From a virus, in the IMG/VR virus record IMGVR_UViG_3300031951_013550, positions 1-24,967 of that record: a DNA stretch of 24,967 nt, one strand, 5' to 3'. Position 1 is the first letter of the stretch, and the number at the start of each line of letters is the position of its first letter. Positions 1-7,212 of this stretch are shown here, one piece after another. Both the position numbers and the translations under genes were made by a program. The notes under the pieces were generated by a model. It had not been told where the DNA came from and made no database searches. It was given only the letters and a program-made list of their open reading frames with translations.

Positions 1-1
1 G

Positions 2-250
2 CAACTCCGAGCGAAGATCGACGCCGCCTCTACCGCACCCGACCCTGTTGCCGCTGCGGAGGTGAAGGCCGAGCTGTCACGTCTGGCGACCGACGCCGCT
101 GCGGCCCGAGCCCTCGCCACCCAGTTCCGCGGGTCCACGCAGACGCAGAAGAACACGATCGTCGCCGACCGGTTTGATGATGTATTGGACTCCCTTGCGA
201 CGACGTACGACACGCTCGCCCGCCTGATCCGCGCCACCGTCCGAGACTAA
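2..250 (+). CDS. C-terminal part of an unknown phage protein (5' truncated)
   Basis: The reading frame is open from the first complete codon at the window edge to a TAA at 248-250, so the gene begins outside the window. An internal GTG at 62 is in frame, but it has no convincing ribosome binding site and the codons before it look coding. The visible 82 residues are alanine-rich and predicted mostly helical, with alternating acidic and basic positions as in a coiled coil. No family is recognised. It lies 10 bases upstream of the tail fibre gene in the same direction, so it is probably a virion-module gene, but its function is unknown. Confidence 0.6.
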   Translation, partial: QLRAKIDAASTAPDPVAAAEVKAELSRLATDAAAARALATQFRGSTQTQKNTIVADRFDDVLDSLATTYDTLARLIRATVRD

Positions 251-260
251 GGAGACCTCC

Positions 261-830
261 ATGCCCCCGTTCCTGTCGTCCCCCGTCGCGACGATCGACA
301 CTGGTGACCTCCAAGCCGCGGTCGACGCGTACCTGGCTGCGAACCCGCTGGACCTGACCGCCCACCTTGCTGCTGCCGACCCCCACACCGGCTACCAGCT
401 CGAGTCGCAGCGCGGTGTCGCGAACGGCTACTGCCCGCTCGACGGTTCCGGCACCGTGCCCGACATCCGGCTTCCCGCGTCGATCGCTCGTGACTCCGAG
501 GCGCAGGGCTACGTCACCACCCACACGAACGCGAACGACCCGCACGCCGACCGTGCCTTCGCCACCTCGTCCATCGCCACCCACGCCGCCGACACGACCT
601 CGGTCCACGGCATCGCCGACACCACCCAGCTCGAGACCTTCACCACCGGCGCCGCGCGCGTGTCGGACCACAACGCGCTCACCACGAACGTCCACGGCAT
701 CGCGAACACCGCGAATCTCGTCACCACGACGAACACGAAGCTGTGGCCGAACCGGGTGTTCGCGACCACCAACCAGACCGAACCGGGTGGTGCTGTCGAT
801 GGCGACTTCTGGATCGCTCCCGCCACCTGA
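261..830 (+). CDS. Tail fibre-like protein, 189 aa
   Basis: The start ATG is preceded by AAGGAGA at a good distance. The middle of the protein carries repeated short modules rich in Asp, His, Thr and Ala. The clearest pair is near residues 110-120 and 142-152 (TTSVHGIADT and TTNVHGIANT), with a related DPHADRA element near residue 92. Repeats with VHGI and DPH motifs are typical of phage fibre shafts that trimerise. The C-terminus (NRVFATTNQTEPGGAVDGDFWIA) resembles the end segments of small fibre proteins. The gene sits 12 bases before the spike gene, so this may be a connector fibre or the shaft of the receptor-binding apparatus. Fibre role: moderately sure. Exact partner: inference. Confidence 0.65.
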   Translation: MPPFLSSPVATIDTGDLQAAVDAYLAANPLDLTAHLAAADPHTGYQLESQRGVANGYCPLDGSGTVPDIRLPASIARDSEAQGYVTTHTNANDPHADRAFATSSIATHAADTTSVHGIADTTQLETFTTGAARVSDHNALTTNVHGIANTANLVTTTNTKLWPNRVFATTNQTEPGGAVDGDFWIAPAT

Positions 831-842
831 TCGGAGGCCCTG

Positions 843-2903
843 ATGCCACGGTTCGAGACCCCACTCCCGTACTCCCCTGACCGGACCCGTGTGTGGCCCG
901 AGTCGGTGTACAGCCTGCGTGTCGACGGGTTGCCGACCGTCGCGGACTCCGACGCGATCATCCAGTTCACCCACGACTACCACGCGTCCCTTCCCGACAT
1001 CCCCCATACCCATGTCACGTTCCAGCCGTTCGGTCTCACCAACTGGAACACCGGGGCACGGTCCGGGTACTTCGTCGACCGACTCCCCGCTGGCACGTCC
1101 ACCGCTTTCTCGTCCCCCGCTCGCCGCACCTGGACTGCGCTCAACCCCGACGCGCAGCACCCCGGCAAGCACCTGTACTTCGCTGACCTCCGACAGCAAG
1201 GCGCGACGAAGAACCTGCTGACCGGCGAGTACACGATCCTGCCGGTGTTCATCAACACAGGACCCGACGGCGGTGCCGACAAGCATTCAGTCATGTGGTC
1301 CCCCGACTCGAACGAGCTCGTCGAGTCGATCTCGTACCGTGGCGACCGGCCCGAATCCGCCCACGCGACAACCTTCATCACCACCGACTACGAGATGCCT
1401 CTCGGTGCTGATGGTGTCCGCAAGGCTGGTGCTAACTCGCCTCGCGTGCCGATCGGCCCCCTGTTCTTCACCTATCAGGATCTCGTCGACTGCGGCACGA
1501 CCGGCGACCTCGGCCACGTCATCGGCATCGCGATGAAGAACGGCAACGCCGACGAGGTGTGGCCGGCACGCGCGAACGACTTCGAGCTCGCCGAAGGCCC
1601 GTCGCTCGGCCACATCCTGCGTCTGCGCGCCGACTTCGACGAGAACCAGTTCACCCGCTCCGAGAACCGTGCTCTGATCCGTACGCTCAAGAAGCACGGC
1701 ATGATGATCATTGACCGTGGCCCGACCATGCGGATCCTCGCGTGTTCTGATCCGACGTGGCCGACGGGCAACACTGGCCTCAACGCCGACTGGGGCACGA
1801 AGGTCCAGATCCTCGACTTCGAGGTGGTCGACGTGTCCGGGGTCAAGACCGACTCGTTCACGCGCCGCTACCCGCTCGAGCCGCCTGCCGGCAAGATCCG
1901 GGTCGGTTGCGCGCAGACCTCCGGGTCGATCATCACCAAGCACGAAACGCCGACCGGTCAGCCGCTCGGCATGCACCGCCGCTACATCTCGGATTGGGCG
2001 CAGCGGGGCAACATCGCTTCCGAGATCGAGACCTCTGCCCTGGCTGGTCGTTCGTTGCACCTGTCGATCAAGACGCCGAACTGGGCGGCGGTCGCAGCCG
2101 GCAACCACGACGCCGAGATCGACGCGATGTGGAACGCGATCCGCGACACGTTCACCTGCATCTGGATCTCGTTCCACCACGAACCGGAGAACGACCTCAA
2201 CCGTGGCTTCGGTACCGCCACCGACTGGCGCAACATGCAGCTCAAGTTCGAGGCCAGGCGTGTCGCGCGCGGTGCGACGAACGCGGTGGTCGTCCCGCTC
2301 CTGATCGACGACACGATCCCCAACGGTGAGGGTGCCGACTGGGTGATCGAGGACACGTCGAAGTTCCCGATCTACGGCATCGACTTCTACTCGAACAACT
2401 ACCAGACCGGCCCGCTCGACCTTCGCAACAACCCGCGCTTCTACCCGAACGTCAACTACCTCGTGTCGCGCGGGATCGACGTGTGCTTCCCTGAGCTCGG
2501 TGGGGCGATCGACACGTTCACCGAACGCAACCCGCTGTTCCTCGAGGCTTTCATCAACGAGGCCGTGAAGCCAGAGAACCGGATCAAGGGGTACTGCTGG
2601 TTCGACGACGGTGCCAACCAGCTCGGCGGGGTGTCCTCGGACCCCGACGGCGAAGTGCTCGCGGCGTTCCACGCTTCTCTCGTCGCCGACTACTCGTACC
2701 GTGGTGGTGCGTGGCGCGGCAACCCGACCGGGGTGATCGACAGCATCCGCGTCACCGACACAACCCCCGAGGTCACCCCACCGCAGACCGGTGAGCAGAC
2801 CGTCCGACGCAAGGTCGCTGGCGAGTGGGTGAACTACTCCCTGAAGCGCAACGTGGGGGGCACCTGGGTGACTCAGCGGGTGAAGCGCATCGACACGGCC
2901 TGA
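843..2903 (+). CDS. Tail spike with glycoside hydrolase-like (GH26-type) domain, 686 aa
   Basis: A GGAGG six bases upstream sets the ATG. Residues about 210-345 resemble a beta-rich extracellular domain seen in secreted actinobacterial proteins (segments GHVIGIAMKN, LRLRADFDE, then a helical LIRTLKKHGMMIIDRG). Residues about 350-620 look like a TIM-barrel glycoside hydrolase of the GH26 type: FHHEPE at 444-449 would supply the acid/base Glu447, and FPELGG at 549-554 a candidate nucleophile Glu551. Trp residues at 462 and 586 could line the sugar site. Residues 654-683 form short repeats (VRRKVAGEWV, LKRNVGGTWV) like a C-terminal anchoring or trimerising tail. Likely a virion depolymerase that cleaves a surface glycan during adsorption. 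Enzyme fold: fairly sure. Substrate: unknown. Confidence 0.7.
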   Translation: MPRFETPLPYSPDRTRVWPESVYSLRVDGLPTVADSDAIIQFTHDYHASLPDIPHTHVTFQPFGLTNWNTGARSGYFVDRLPAGTSTAFSSPARRTWTALNPDAQHPGKHLYFADLRQQGATKNLLTGEYTILPVFINTGPDGGADKHSVMWSPDSNELVESISYRGDRPESAHATTFITTDYEMPLGADGVRKAGANSPRVPIGPLFFTYQDLVDCGTTGDLGHVIGIAMKNGNADEVWPARANDFELAEGPSLGHILRLRADFDENQFTRSENRALIRTLKKHGMMIIDRGPTMRILACSDPTWPTGNTGLNADWGTKVQILDFEVVDVSGVKTDSFTRRYPLEPPAGKIRVGCAQTSGSIITKHETPTGQPLGMHRRYISDWAQRGNIASEIETSALAGRSLHLSIKTPNWAAVAAGNHDAEIDAMWNAIRDTFTCIWISFHHEPENDLNRGFGTATDWRNMQLKFEARRVARGATNAVVVPLLIDDTIPNGEGADWVIEDTSKFPIYGIDFYSNNYQTGPLDLRNNPRFYPNVNYLVSRGIDVCFPELGGAIDTFTERNPLFLEAFINEAVKPENRIKGYCWFDDGANQLGGVSSDPDGEVLAAFHASLVADYSYRGGAWRGNPTGVIDSIRVTDTTPEVTPPQTGEQTVRRKVAGEWVNYSLKRNVGGTWVTQRVKRIDTA

Positions 2904-2949
2904 TCGGTCTACACTGATCCTGTCAACCCACCGCCCCTCGGAGGCAGTC

Positions 2950-3090
2950 ATGCAGGGACACAAGGCCACCACCAAGAAGGCCGAGTACAAGCAGGTCGGT
3001 CACACGACCGCGAAGAACTTCGGCCAGTCCGACTCGGCCATGGAGCGCGGCACCAAGTCCGGCACCGGCACCAAGCAGTCGTACAAGTGA
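2950..3090 (+). CDS. Small basic hydrophilic protein, 46 aa
   Basis: This short frame has a CGGAGG six bases before its ATG and ends at TGA 3088-3090. The protein is rich in Lys, Thr, Ser, Gly and Gln (start MQGHKATTKK, end TKQSYK), carries a clear positive charge and has almost no hydrophobic core, so it is probably disordered. A strong hairpin follows directly. It lies between the spike and the pre-scaffold genes on the same strand. It might be a minor virion or nucleic-acid-binding peptide, but no family is recognised and no function is assigned. Confidence 0.6.
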   Translation: MQGHKATTKKAEYKQVGHTTAKNFGQSDSAMERGTKSGTGTKQSYK

Positions 3091-3096
3091 TCTGAT

Positions 3097-3132
3097 CCCC
3101 CAGCCGGCGAACGTGGACGCGTCGGCTGGGGG
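3097..3132 (+). terminator. Strong hairpin, possible terminator or processing site
   Basis: CCCCCAGCCG at 3097-3106 pairs perfectly with CGGCTGGGGG at 3123-3132. The stem continues inward three more pairs (one G-U). No T-run follows, so it is not a classic intrinsic terminator. The GGGGG of the right arm (3128-3132) could instead pair with CCCCC at 3138-3142, just before the AAGGAG of the next gene, giving an alternative shorter fold. It could be a partial terminator, an mRNA end-protection element or a processing site between the 46-aa gene and the scaffold block. Confidence 0.5.
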
Positions 3133-3153
3133 CCAGACCCCCAAGGAGCACTG

Positions 3154-3591
3154 ATGGCTGCTGGTACCCGCCAGTCGAACACGATGGACGAGATCCTGCG
3201 TAAGCAGCTCTCGATGTTCGCCGACCTGAAGCTGGCCGACGACGCCGACTTCGACTGGATCGCCGAGCAGGAAGCGAAGATCATCGAACGCCTCCGCGGC
3301 CCCCAGGACCGTGCGAACGCGATGATGCAGGCGCAGGGCTCCACCGCGGTCACCCCGCAGATGGGTGGCCCGATCGGTGGTGCCGCCCCGCAGGCCGCTC
3401 CCGCGCAGGACCCGAACGTGGCGATGCTCATGCAGGCCATCGCCGCACAGCAGGGTGGCGGCATGCCCGTCCCGAACGCTGCCGGCGCAGTCCCCGGTGC
3501 CATGCCCCCCGGGCGTGGCCCCACCCCCACCGCACCCATGCCGAACCCCGACGAGCTGCGTCGGGTGATGGACCAAGGACAGGGAATCTAA
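3154..3591 (+). CDS. Unknown virion-module protein, 145 aa
   Basis: AAGGAG lies seven bases upstream of the ATG. The N-terminal half (residues 1-60) is charged and helical (DEILRKQLSMFADLKL, then IAEQEAKIIERLRG). The C-terminal half is low-complexity and rich in Pro, Gly, Ala, Met and Gln, probably disordered. It ends three bases before the scaffold-like gene, so the two are likely co-translated. A helical N-terminus with a flexible tail just before scaffold and capsid would suit a minor capsid or assembly factor, but no known family is recognised. Confidence 0.7.
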   Translation: MAAGTRQSNTMDEILRKQLSMFADLKLADDADFDWIAEQEAKIIERLRGPQDRANAMMQAQGSTAVTPQMGGPIGGAAPQAAPAQDPNVAMLMQAIAAQQGGGMPVPNAAGAVPGAMPPGRGPTPTAPMPNPDELRRVMDQGQGI

Positions 3592-3594
3592 CCC

Positions 3595-4563
3595 ATGACC
3601 GACCCCACTCCCGAGACCGAGCCGCTGCCCGACGAGTCCCAGGACCCGGCCAACGAGCTCATCGAGGAACAGGACTACGAGTTCTCGCGCGAGGACATGC
3701 TGGCCCTGTTCGACGACCCGGATGTCACCGCGGCTGACGAGGGTGAGGGGGGTGTCGCCGACGCTGGGGACGACACCCCCCCGGCCCCCGTCGCCGAGGA
3801 CGAGGGTGAGGACGCCCCCGTCGAGGATCCCGCACCCGAGGCCGAACCGGAGCCGATCGCCGCTGAGGCCCCTCCGGTCATCAACATCGGGGGAGCCGCC
3901 TACCGCGCCGAGGACATCGAAGGTCTCGTCAACTGGGTGTCGAGCCTGTCCCCGGAACAGCTCGCCCTCCTGCAGTCCCAGCCGGAACCCGAACCCGACC
4001 CCGCGGCCACCCTGCCTCCCGAGGACGAGATCGTCGACCCGCGCCTCGCCCAGTGGACCGACACCCGGTTCCAGACCGTCGAGCAGAAGCTGGACATACT
4101 GCTCGCTCAGCAGCAGGCGCAGCAGCAGTTCATCGCCCAGCAGCGCGAAGCGGAGCTCCACGCAGCCCTCGACACCGCGCGTCGTGGCATCCAAGAGCAG
4201 TACGGCCTCACCGACGCTGAGGCCGAACGCCTGCTCGCCGCCGCGAACTCGAACCCGGTCGCGACCGCAGCCGTCCAGAACTCGAACCTCGACGCGGATC
4301 CGACCGGAGCCTTCCGCGCCGCGCTCGAGACCACCTACTGGATCACCCCCGAGTTCCGCGACCGCGCGATCCAGTCCCAGGTCGTGTCGCAGGTGGCCGA
4401 GCTGCAGGTGAACAACGCGCTCGAGGAACGCAAGGCCCTCAACCAGTCGCTCGTCGGTCAGGGTGCCGCCACCCCGCGTGCCACCTCACCTGCCCCCGAG
4501 ACCCCGCAGGAGCATGAGGCCGCGGCCCTCGCTCTGCTGAAGGAACGGATGGCCGCGAACTAG
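3595..4563 (+). CDS. Scaffold-like capsid assembly protein, 322 aa
   Basis: The ATG follows the previous stop by three bases, with AGGGA upstream. The first ~95 residues are strongly acidic and Pro-rich (runs of Asp/Glu/Pro/Ala). A central Gln- and Glu-rich helical stretch, around residues 155-200 (VEQKLDILLAQQQAQQQFI), is a likely coiled coil. The C-terminus is again helical and charged (EHEAAALALLKERMAAN). Acidic N-terminus, coiled coil and helical C-terminus directly before the major capsid gene is the usual appearance and place of a phage scaffold, which fills the procapsid and leaves before packaging. The assignment rests on composition and position, not on a sequence motif. Confidence 0.7.
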   Translation: MTDPTPETEPLPDESQDPANELIEEQDYEFSREDMLALFDDPDVTAADEGEGGVADAGDDTPPAPVAEDEGEDAPVEDPAPEAEPEPIAAEAPPVINIGGAAYRAEDIEGLVNWVSSLSPEQLALLQSQPEPEPDPAATLPPEDEIVDPRLAQWTDTRFQTVEQKLDILLAQQQAQQQFIAQQREAELHAALDTARRGIQEQYGLTDAEAERLLAAANSNPVATAAVQNSNLDADPTGAFRAALETTYWITPEFRDRAIQSQVVSQVAELQVNNALEERKALNQSLVGQGAATPRATSPAPETPQEHEAAALALLKERMAAN

Positions 4564-4686
4564 CCCTCGCAGACCATTCCCCCATTCTCCCCACTCATGT
4601 GTGCGAGAATGTCCACACAAGATCCTCCACTCCCTGGGGTACCTACCAACTGACCCGTTCGGGGTGAGACCCCAGGGAGGAATCCA
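4564..4686 (+). promoter_or_regulatory. Structured leader of the capsid gene, SD buried in a hairpin
   Basis: CTCCCTGGGGT at 4630-4640 pairs perfectly with ACCCCAGGGAG at 4669-4679. The 3' arm contains most of the capsid Shine-Dalgarno (GGGAGG at 4675-4680), so the ribosome site would be closed when the stem forms. A smaller stem-loop (ACCC around a GTTC turn) sits inside the loop. A possible extended -10 element, TGC-GAGAAT, lies at 4602-4610 with no good -35. The leader could act as a translational switch, a stability element that boosts capsid mRNA, or a leaky terminator. No start codon with a convincing ribosome site is seen in this gap. Confidence 0.5.
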
Positions 4687-5661
4687 ATGGCAACCGCCGT
4701 CGGCACCGACACCGTGAGCACGATCGCACGGCGTCACATCTTGCCCACCGTCAGCGACGCGATCTACGGGTCGAACGTCCTGTTCTACCGGATGGTCAAG
4801 AGCAACAAGAAGATGATCCAGGGTGGCACCCACATCGAGCAGCCCGTGAACTACGCACGGTCCGGTCTCGGTGGTGCGTACCGCGGGTACGAGCAGCTCT
4901 CGACCGCGGCCTTCGACGTGATCCGCGCCGCCGCGTGGGACTGGAAGCAGTACCACTTCCCCGTCGCGGTGGACGGCCTCACGATGCTAAAGGTCGACTC
5001 GCCCGAGGCGATCCTGAACCACATCAAGATGCAGTTCGAGCTCGCCAAGACCGAGTTCGCCGACATGCTCGGCAACGACCTGTACGCCTCGACCGGCACC
5101 GGTGGTGACGCGAAGAAGATCGACGGCCTCACGATCGCCGTCGACAACTCGGGCACCTACGGCGACATCTCCCACTCGAACGCCTACTGGGCGTCGACGG
5201 TGGTGGGCACCCAGGCCCTGACCTCGCTGACCATCGCCCAGTTGCAGACCATGTTCGGTGGCCTGACCGTGGGCCGTGAGCACCCGACGATCATCCTGTC
5301 CAAGCAGGAGGTCTACAACTGGTACTGGGCGCAGGTGTACGGCACCAGCGGTGCGAACTACGACATCTCGATCCCGGCGACGGGCTCCGACGAGCTGCTG
5401 GGCCAGGCCGGCTTCACGAACCTGCTGTTCAACAACGTCCCGTGGGTCGTCGACTCGCAGGTGGACGGCTCGGCGAACGGCAAGGTCTACATGCTGAACG
5501 AGAACTGGTTCCACCTCGTCGTCAACCCGCGTGCGGACATGGCGATCGAGGAGTTCCAGACGCCGGTGAACCAGGACGCGATGGTCTCGCAGATCCTGTG
5601 GGCCGGCAACCTCATCTGCACCAACCCGCGGCTGCAGGGCTGCTTCGACGCACTGTCCTGA
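4687..5661 (+). CDS. Major capsid protein, 324 aa
   Basis: The ATG follows GGGAGGAATCCA. The protein has the layout of a major capsid protein: a helical N-terminus (TVSTIARRHILPTVSDAI), an extended-loop region with IEQPVNYARSG (about residues 51-61), a long helix around residues 100-130 (AILNHIKMQFELAKTEFADMLG) followed by LYASTGTGG, and a C-terminal beta-rich part that ends with MVSQILWAGNLICTNPRLQG. It comes straight after a scaffold-like gene and before a decoration-like gene, the normal head order. Length fits an uncleaved capsid subunit with a separate scaffold. The capsid role is quite sure; the exact capsid family is not determined here. Confidence 0.88.
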   Translation: MATAVGTDTVSTIARRHILPTVSDAIYGSNVLFYRMVKSNKKMIQGGTHIEQPVNYARSGLGGAYRGYEQLSTAAFDVIRAAAWDWKQYHFPVAVDGLTMLKVDSPEAILNHIKMQFELAKTEFADMLGNDLYASTGTGGDAKKIDGLTIAVDNSGTYGDISHSNAYWASTVVGTQALTSLTIAQLQTMFGGLTVGREHPTIILSKQEVYNWYWAQVYGTSGANYDISIPATGSDELLGQAGFTNLLFNNVPWVVDSQVDGSANGKVYMLNENWFHLVVNPRADMAIEEFQTPVNQDAMVSQILWAGNLICTNPRLQGCFDALS

Positions 5662-5676
5662 TCGGAGGATCACAAC

Positions 5677-6147
5677 ATGACCACACTCATCAACGACCCG
5701 CTCGCCGCGTACTCGGATGCCACCCTCGAGGGGGCACCCCAGGCCGACGTGCAGGAGTACCGCTGCGTCACGACCGTGACCAAGGGCGAGGCCGTCAAGG
5801 TCGCCGTGTCCTCCGGTGTGTTCACCGTGTCCCAGGCGACCGCCGCGACCGACGCCATCGTGGGTGTCGCCGCCGAGTCCGTCGTGGGCACGTCGGCCAT
5901 CCCGGTGCCGCTGAAGGTGGTCGTGTCGGGTCCCGCTCTGGCGCAGACCGCTGACGCGGACACCGACGCCGGTGACTGGGTGCAGCCCACGACCGGAGGC
6001 CGGTACACCACCGCCACGACCGCGGCCATCTCGGCGGCGAACGGCAAGACCCTCGGCTACACGCTCGAGGCGACCGTCGCCGCCGACGCCACCGCTGGTG
6101 ACCTGAAGTGGATCTGGGTGCAGCCCAGCCTCATCGCCGTCACCTGA
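5677..6147 (+). CDS. Capsid decoration-like protein, 156 aa
   Basis: GGAGG lies about eight bases upstream of the ATG (TCGGAGGATCACAAC). The protein is small, beta-rich, low in charge and full of Ala, Val, Thr and Gly. Alternating segments such as KGEAVKVAV, IVGVAAESVVG, PLKVVVSG and AGDWVQPTTGG resemble the barrel-forming decoration proteins encoded just after phage capsid genes. Position 16 bases after the capsid stop supports a head-surface role that stabilises the shell. The assignment is from composition, pattern and context. A small structural head protein of another type remains possible. Confidence 0.6.
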   Translation: MTTLINDPLAAYSDATLEGAPQADVQEYRCVTTVTKGEAVKVAVSSGVFTVSQATAATDAIVGVAAESVVGTSAIPVPLKVVVSGPALAQTADADTDAGDWVQPTTGGRYTTATTAAISAANGKTLGYTLEATVAADATAGDLKWIWVQPSLIAVT

Positions 6148-6188
6148 TCGGCACGAACACAGCCACCCATCGCTCGCATGGGTAGACT

Positions 6189-6220
6189 CCGGGGGTGGAT
6201 CCATCAGGGTCCACCCCCGG
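6189..6220 (+). terminator. Probable intrinsic terminator after the head genes
   Basis: CCGGGGGTGGA at 6189-6199 pairs perfectly with TCCACCCCCGG at 6210-6220 over a 10-base loop, followed by CCCGTTTCTC, a short T-containing tail. A smaller stem (CCCAT at 6166-6170 with ATGGG at 6178-6182) lies just before it. The pair sits in the 97-base gap after the decoration protein, so it probably reduces transcription between the abundant head proteins and the genes that follow. Confidence 0.55.
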
Positions 6221-6244
6221 CCCGTTTCTCACTCAGGAGCCCTC

Positions 6245-6937
6245 ATGGAGCAGTACGTCCGCATCGTCAACCGGAACCCCGAGGAACCGTTCATCGGCAA
6301 GTACGACGGCGACTACATCGCGATTCCCGCTGGCGGCGAGAAGATCGTCCCGTGGGACGTGATGGTCGTGTGGATGGGCGACCCGGCCCTCGACAACGAC
6401 GGGCGGCACAACGAGCGCCGAGAGACCTATCTGCGCCTCGCGAGCCTGTACCACGCCCGGGAGCTCACCGGGGTCAACGAGGATGCGTTCCCGCTGCTCG
6501 AGGCGTACACCGAGGACGGCGAGCGGATCGTCACGATCCTCGATGACCCTGAGGGTGAGACCATCCTCCCCGACTCCACCGAGAACACCGACATCGGCAG
6601 GCTGCAGCGCCAGATCGAACGGCTCGAGCAGCGGCTGGCCGAACGGCTCTCCGGTCTCACCGACACCCCCGACGCGCAGATCGAGGAACCCGAGATCGGT
6701 GGACGCAGCGCAGGGACCGAGGGCGACATCAACGCCGAGATCGCAGCGGAGCGTGCAGCCGAGACCGGAGAGGCCCCGCCCGTCACCACCGACGACGACG
6801 ACCTGGGCATCCCCGTCGACGAGCCGACCAAGGTGCCCGTCGGACGCGCGAAGAAGGCAGCACCGGTGAAGAAGCCGGCAGGCAAGCCGCGTGGTACAGC
6901 CGGCACCGCAGGCCGACGAGCAGCCGCGAAGAAGTGA
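6245..6937 (+). CDS. Unknown virion-module protein with basic Lys/Ala tail, 230 aa
   Basis: CAGGAG lies six bases upstream of the ATG. Residues 1-105 look like a compact mixed alpha/beta domain (YVRIVNRNPEEPFIGKYDGD, then IVPWDVMVVWMGDP). Residues ~117-140 are a charged heptad-like helix (IGRLQRQIERLEQRLAERL). An acidic linker follows, and the last ~35 residues are rich in Lys, Ala, Pro and Gly (RAKKAAPVKKPAGKPRGTAG), like a histone H1 tail. A DNA-contacting head protein or a head-completion factor would fit, but no family is recognised. Its stop overlaps the next start. Confidence 0.7.
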   Translation: MEQYVRIVNRNPEEPFIGKYDGDYIAIPAGGEKIVPWDVMVVWMGDPALDNDGRHNERRETYLRLASLYHARELTGVNEDAFPLLEAYTEDGERIVTILDDPEGETILPDSTENTDIGRLQRQIERLEQRLAERLSGLTDTPDAQIEEPEIGGRSAGTEGDINAEIAAERAAETGEAPPVTTDDDDLGIPVDEPTKVPVGRAKKAAPVKKPAGKPRGTAGTAGRRAAAKK

Positions 6938-7212
6938 CCACGCCGGCCTTCACCGAGCACAGCCAACTCGAAACCCTGACCCGCGAGCTGTCCCAGTTCC
7001 GGTTGGAGTTGGGGGAGCTGCTGGTAGCGGAGAAGGAACAACGCATCCGGGCGGTGCAGGACTCCGGTGAGGACACCGTGTCGGGCGCGAACCGGTACGC
7101 CGACATGGCATGCATGGACCTCGCGCTCGACATCATCCGCTTGAAGGCCGAGATCGCCGCAGCCGAAACCGAGTGGGAGTTCCTGATGCGCTGGATGGAG
7201 GTGGCAGGGTAG
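6934..7212 (+). CDS. Small helical protein of unknown function, 92 aa
   Basis: GTG start at 6934 overlaps the previous stop (GTGA) and the gene's own stop overlaps the next start (TAGTG), so translation is probably coupled on both sides. The protein is almost all helical with heptad-like spacing (LETLTRELSQFRLELGELLVAEKEQRI, then LALDIIRLKAEIAAAETEWEFLMRWM). Its position between a head-associated gene and the large tail protein suggests a small assembly or connector factor. No family is recognised. Confidence 0.65.
   Translation: MTTPAFTEHSQLETLTRELSQFRLELGELLVAEKEQRIRAVQDSGEDTVSGANRYADMACMDLALDIIRLKAEIAAAETEWEFLMRWMEVAG

Noticed and set aside
2902-2918. Small GATC-flanked dyad and TACACT as a promoter for the 46-aa gene
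   Set aside because: Spacing to the nearest -35-like hexamer is about 14 bases and the dyad is short; too weak to call.
1287-2990. Long minus-strand frame opposite the tail spike
   Set aside because: High-GC shadow frame: very rich in Arg, Val, Asp and Gly, with no ribosome site, and the + frame has domain-like content.
7110-7211. Upstream extension of the nozzle-like gene to 7110
   Set aside because: It lies inside the 92-aa gene; the GTG at 7212 is coupled to that gene's stop and has a ribosome site.
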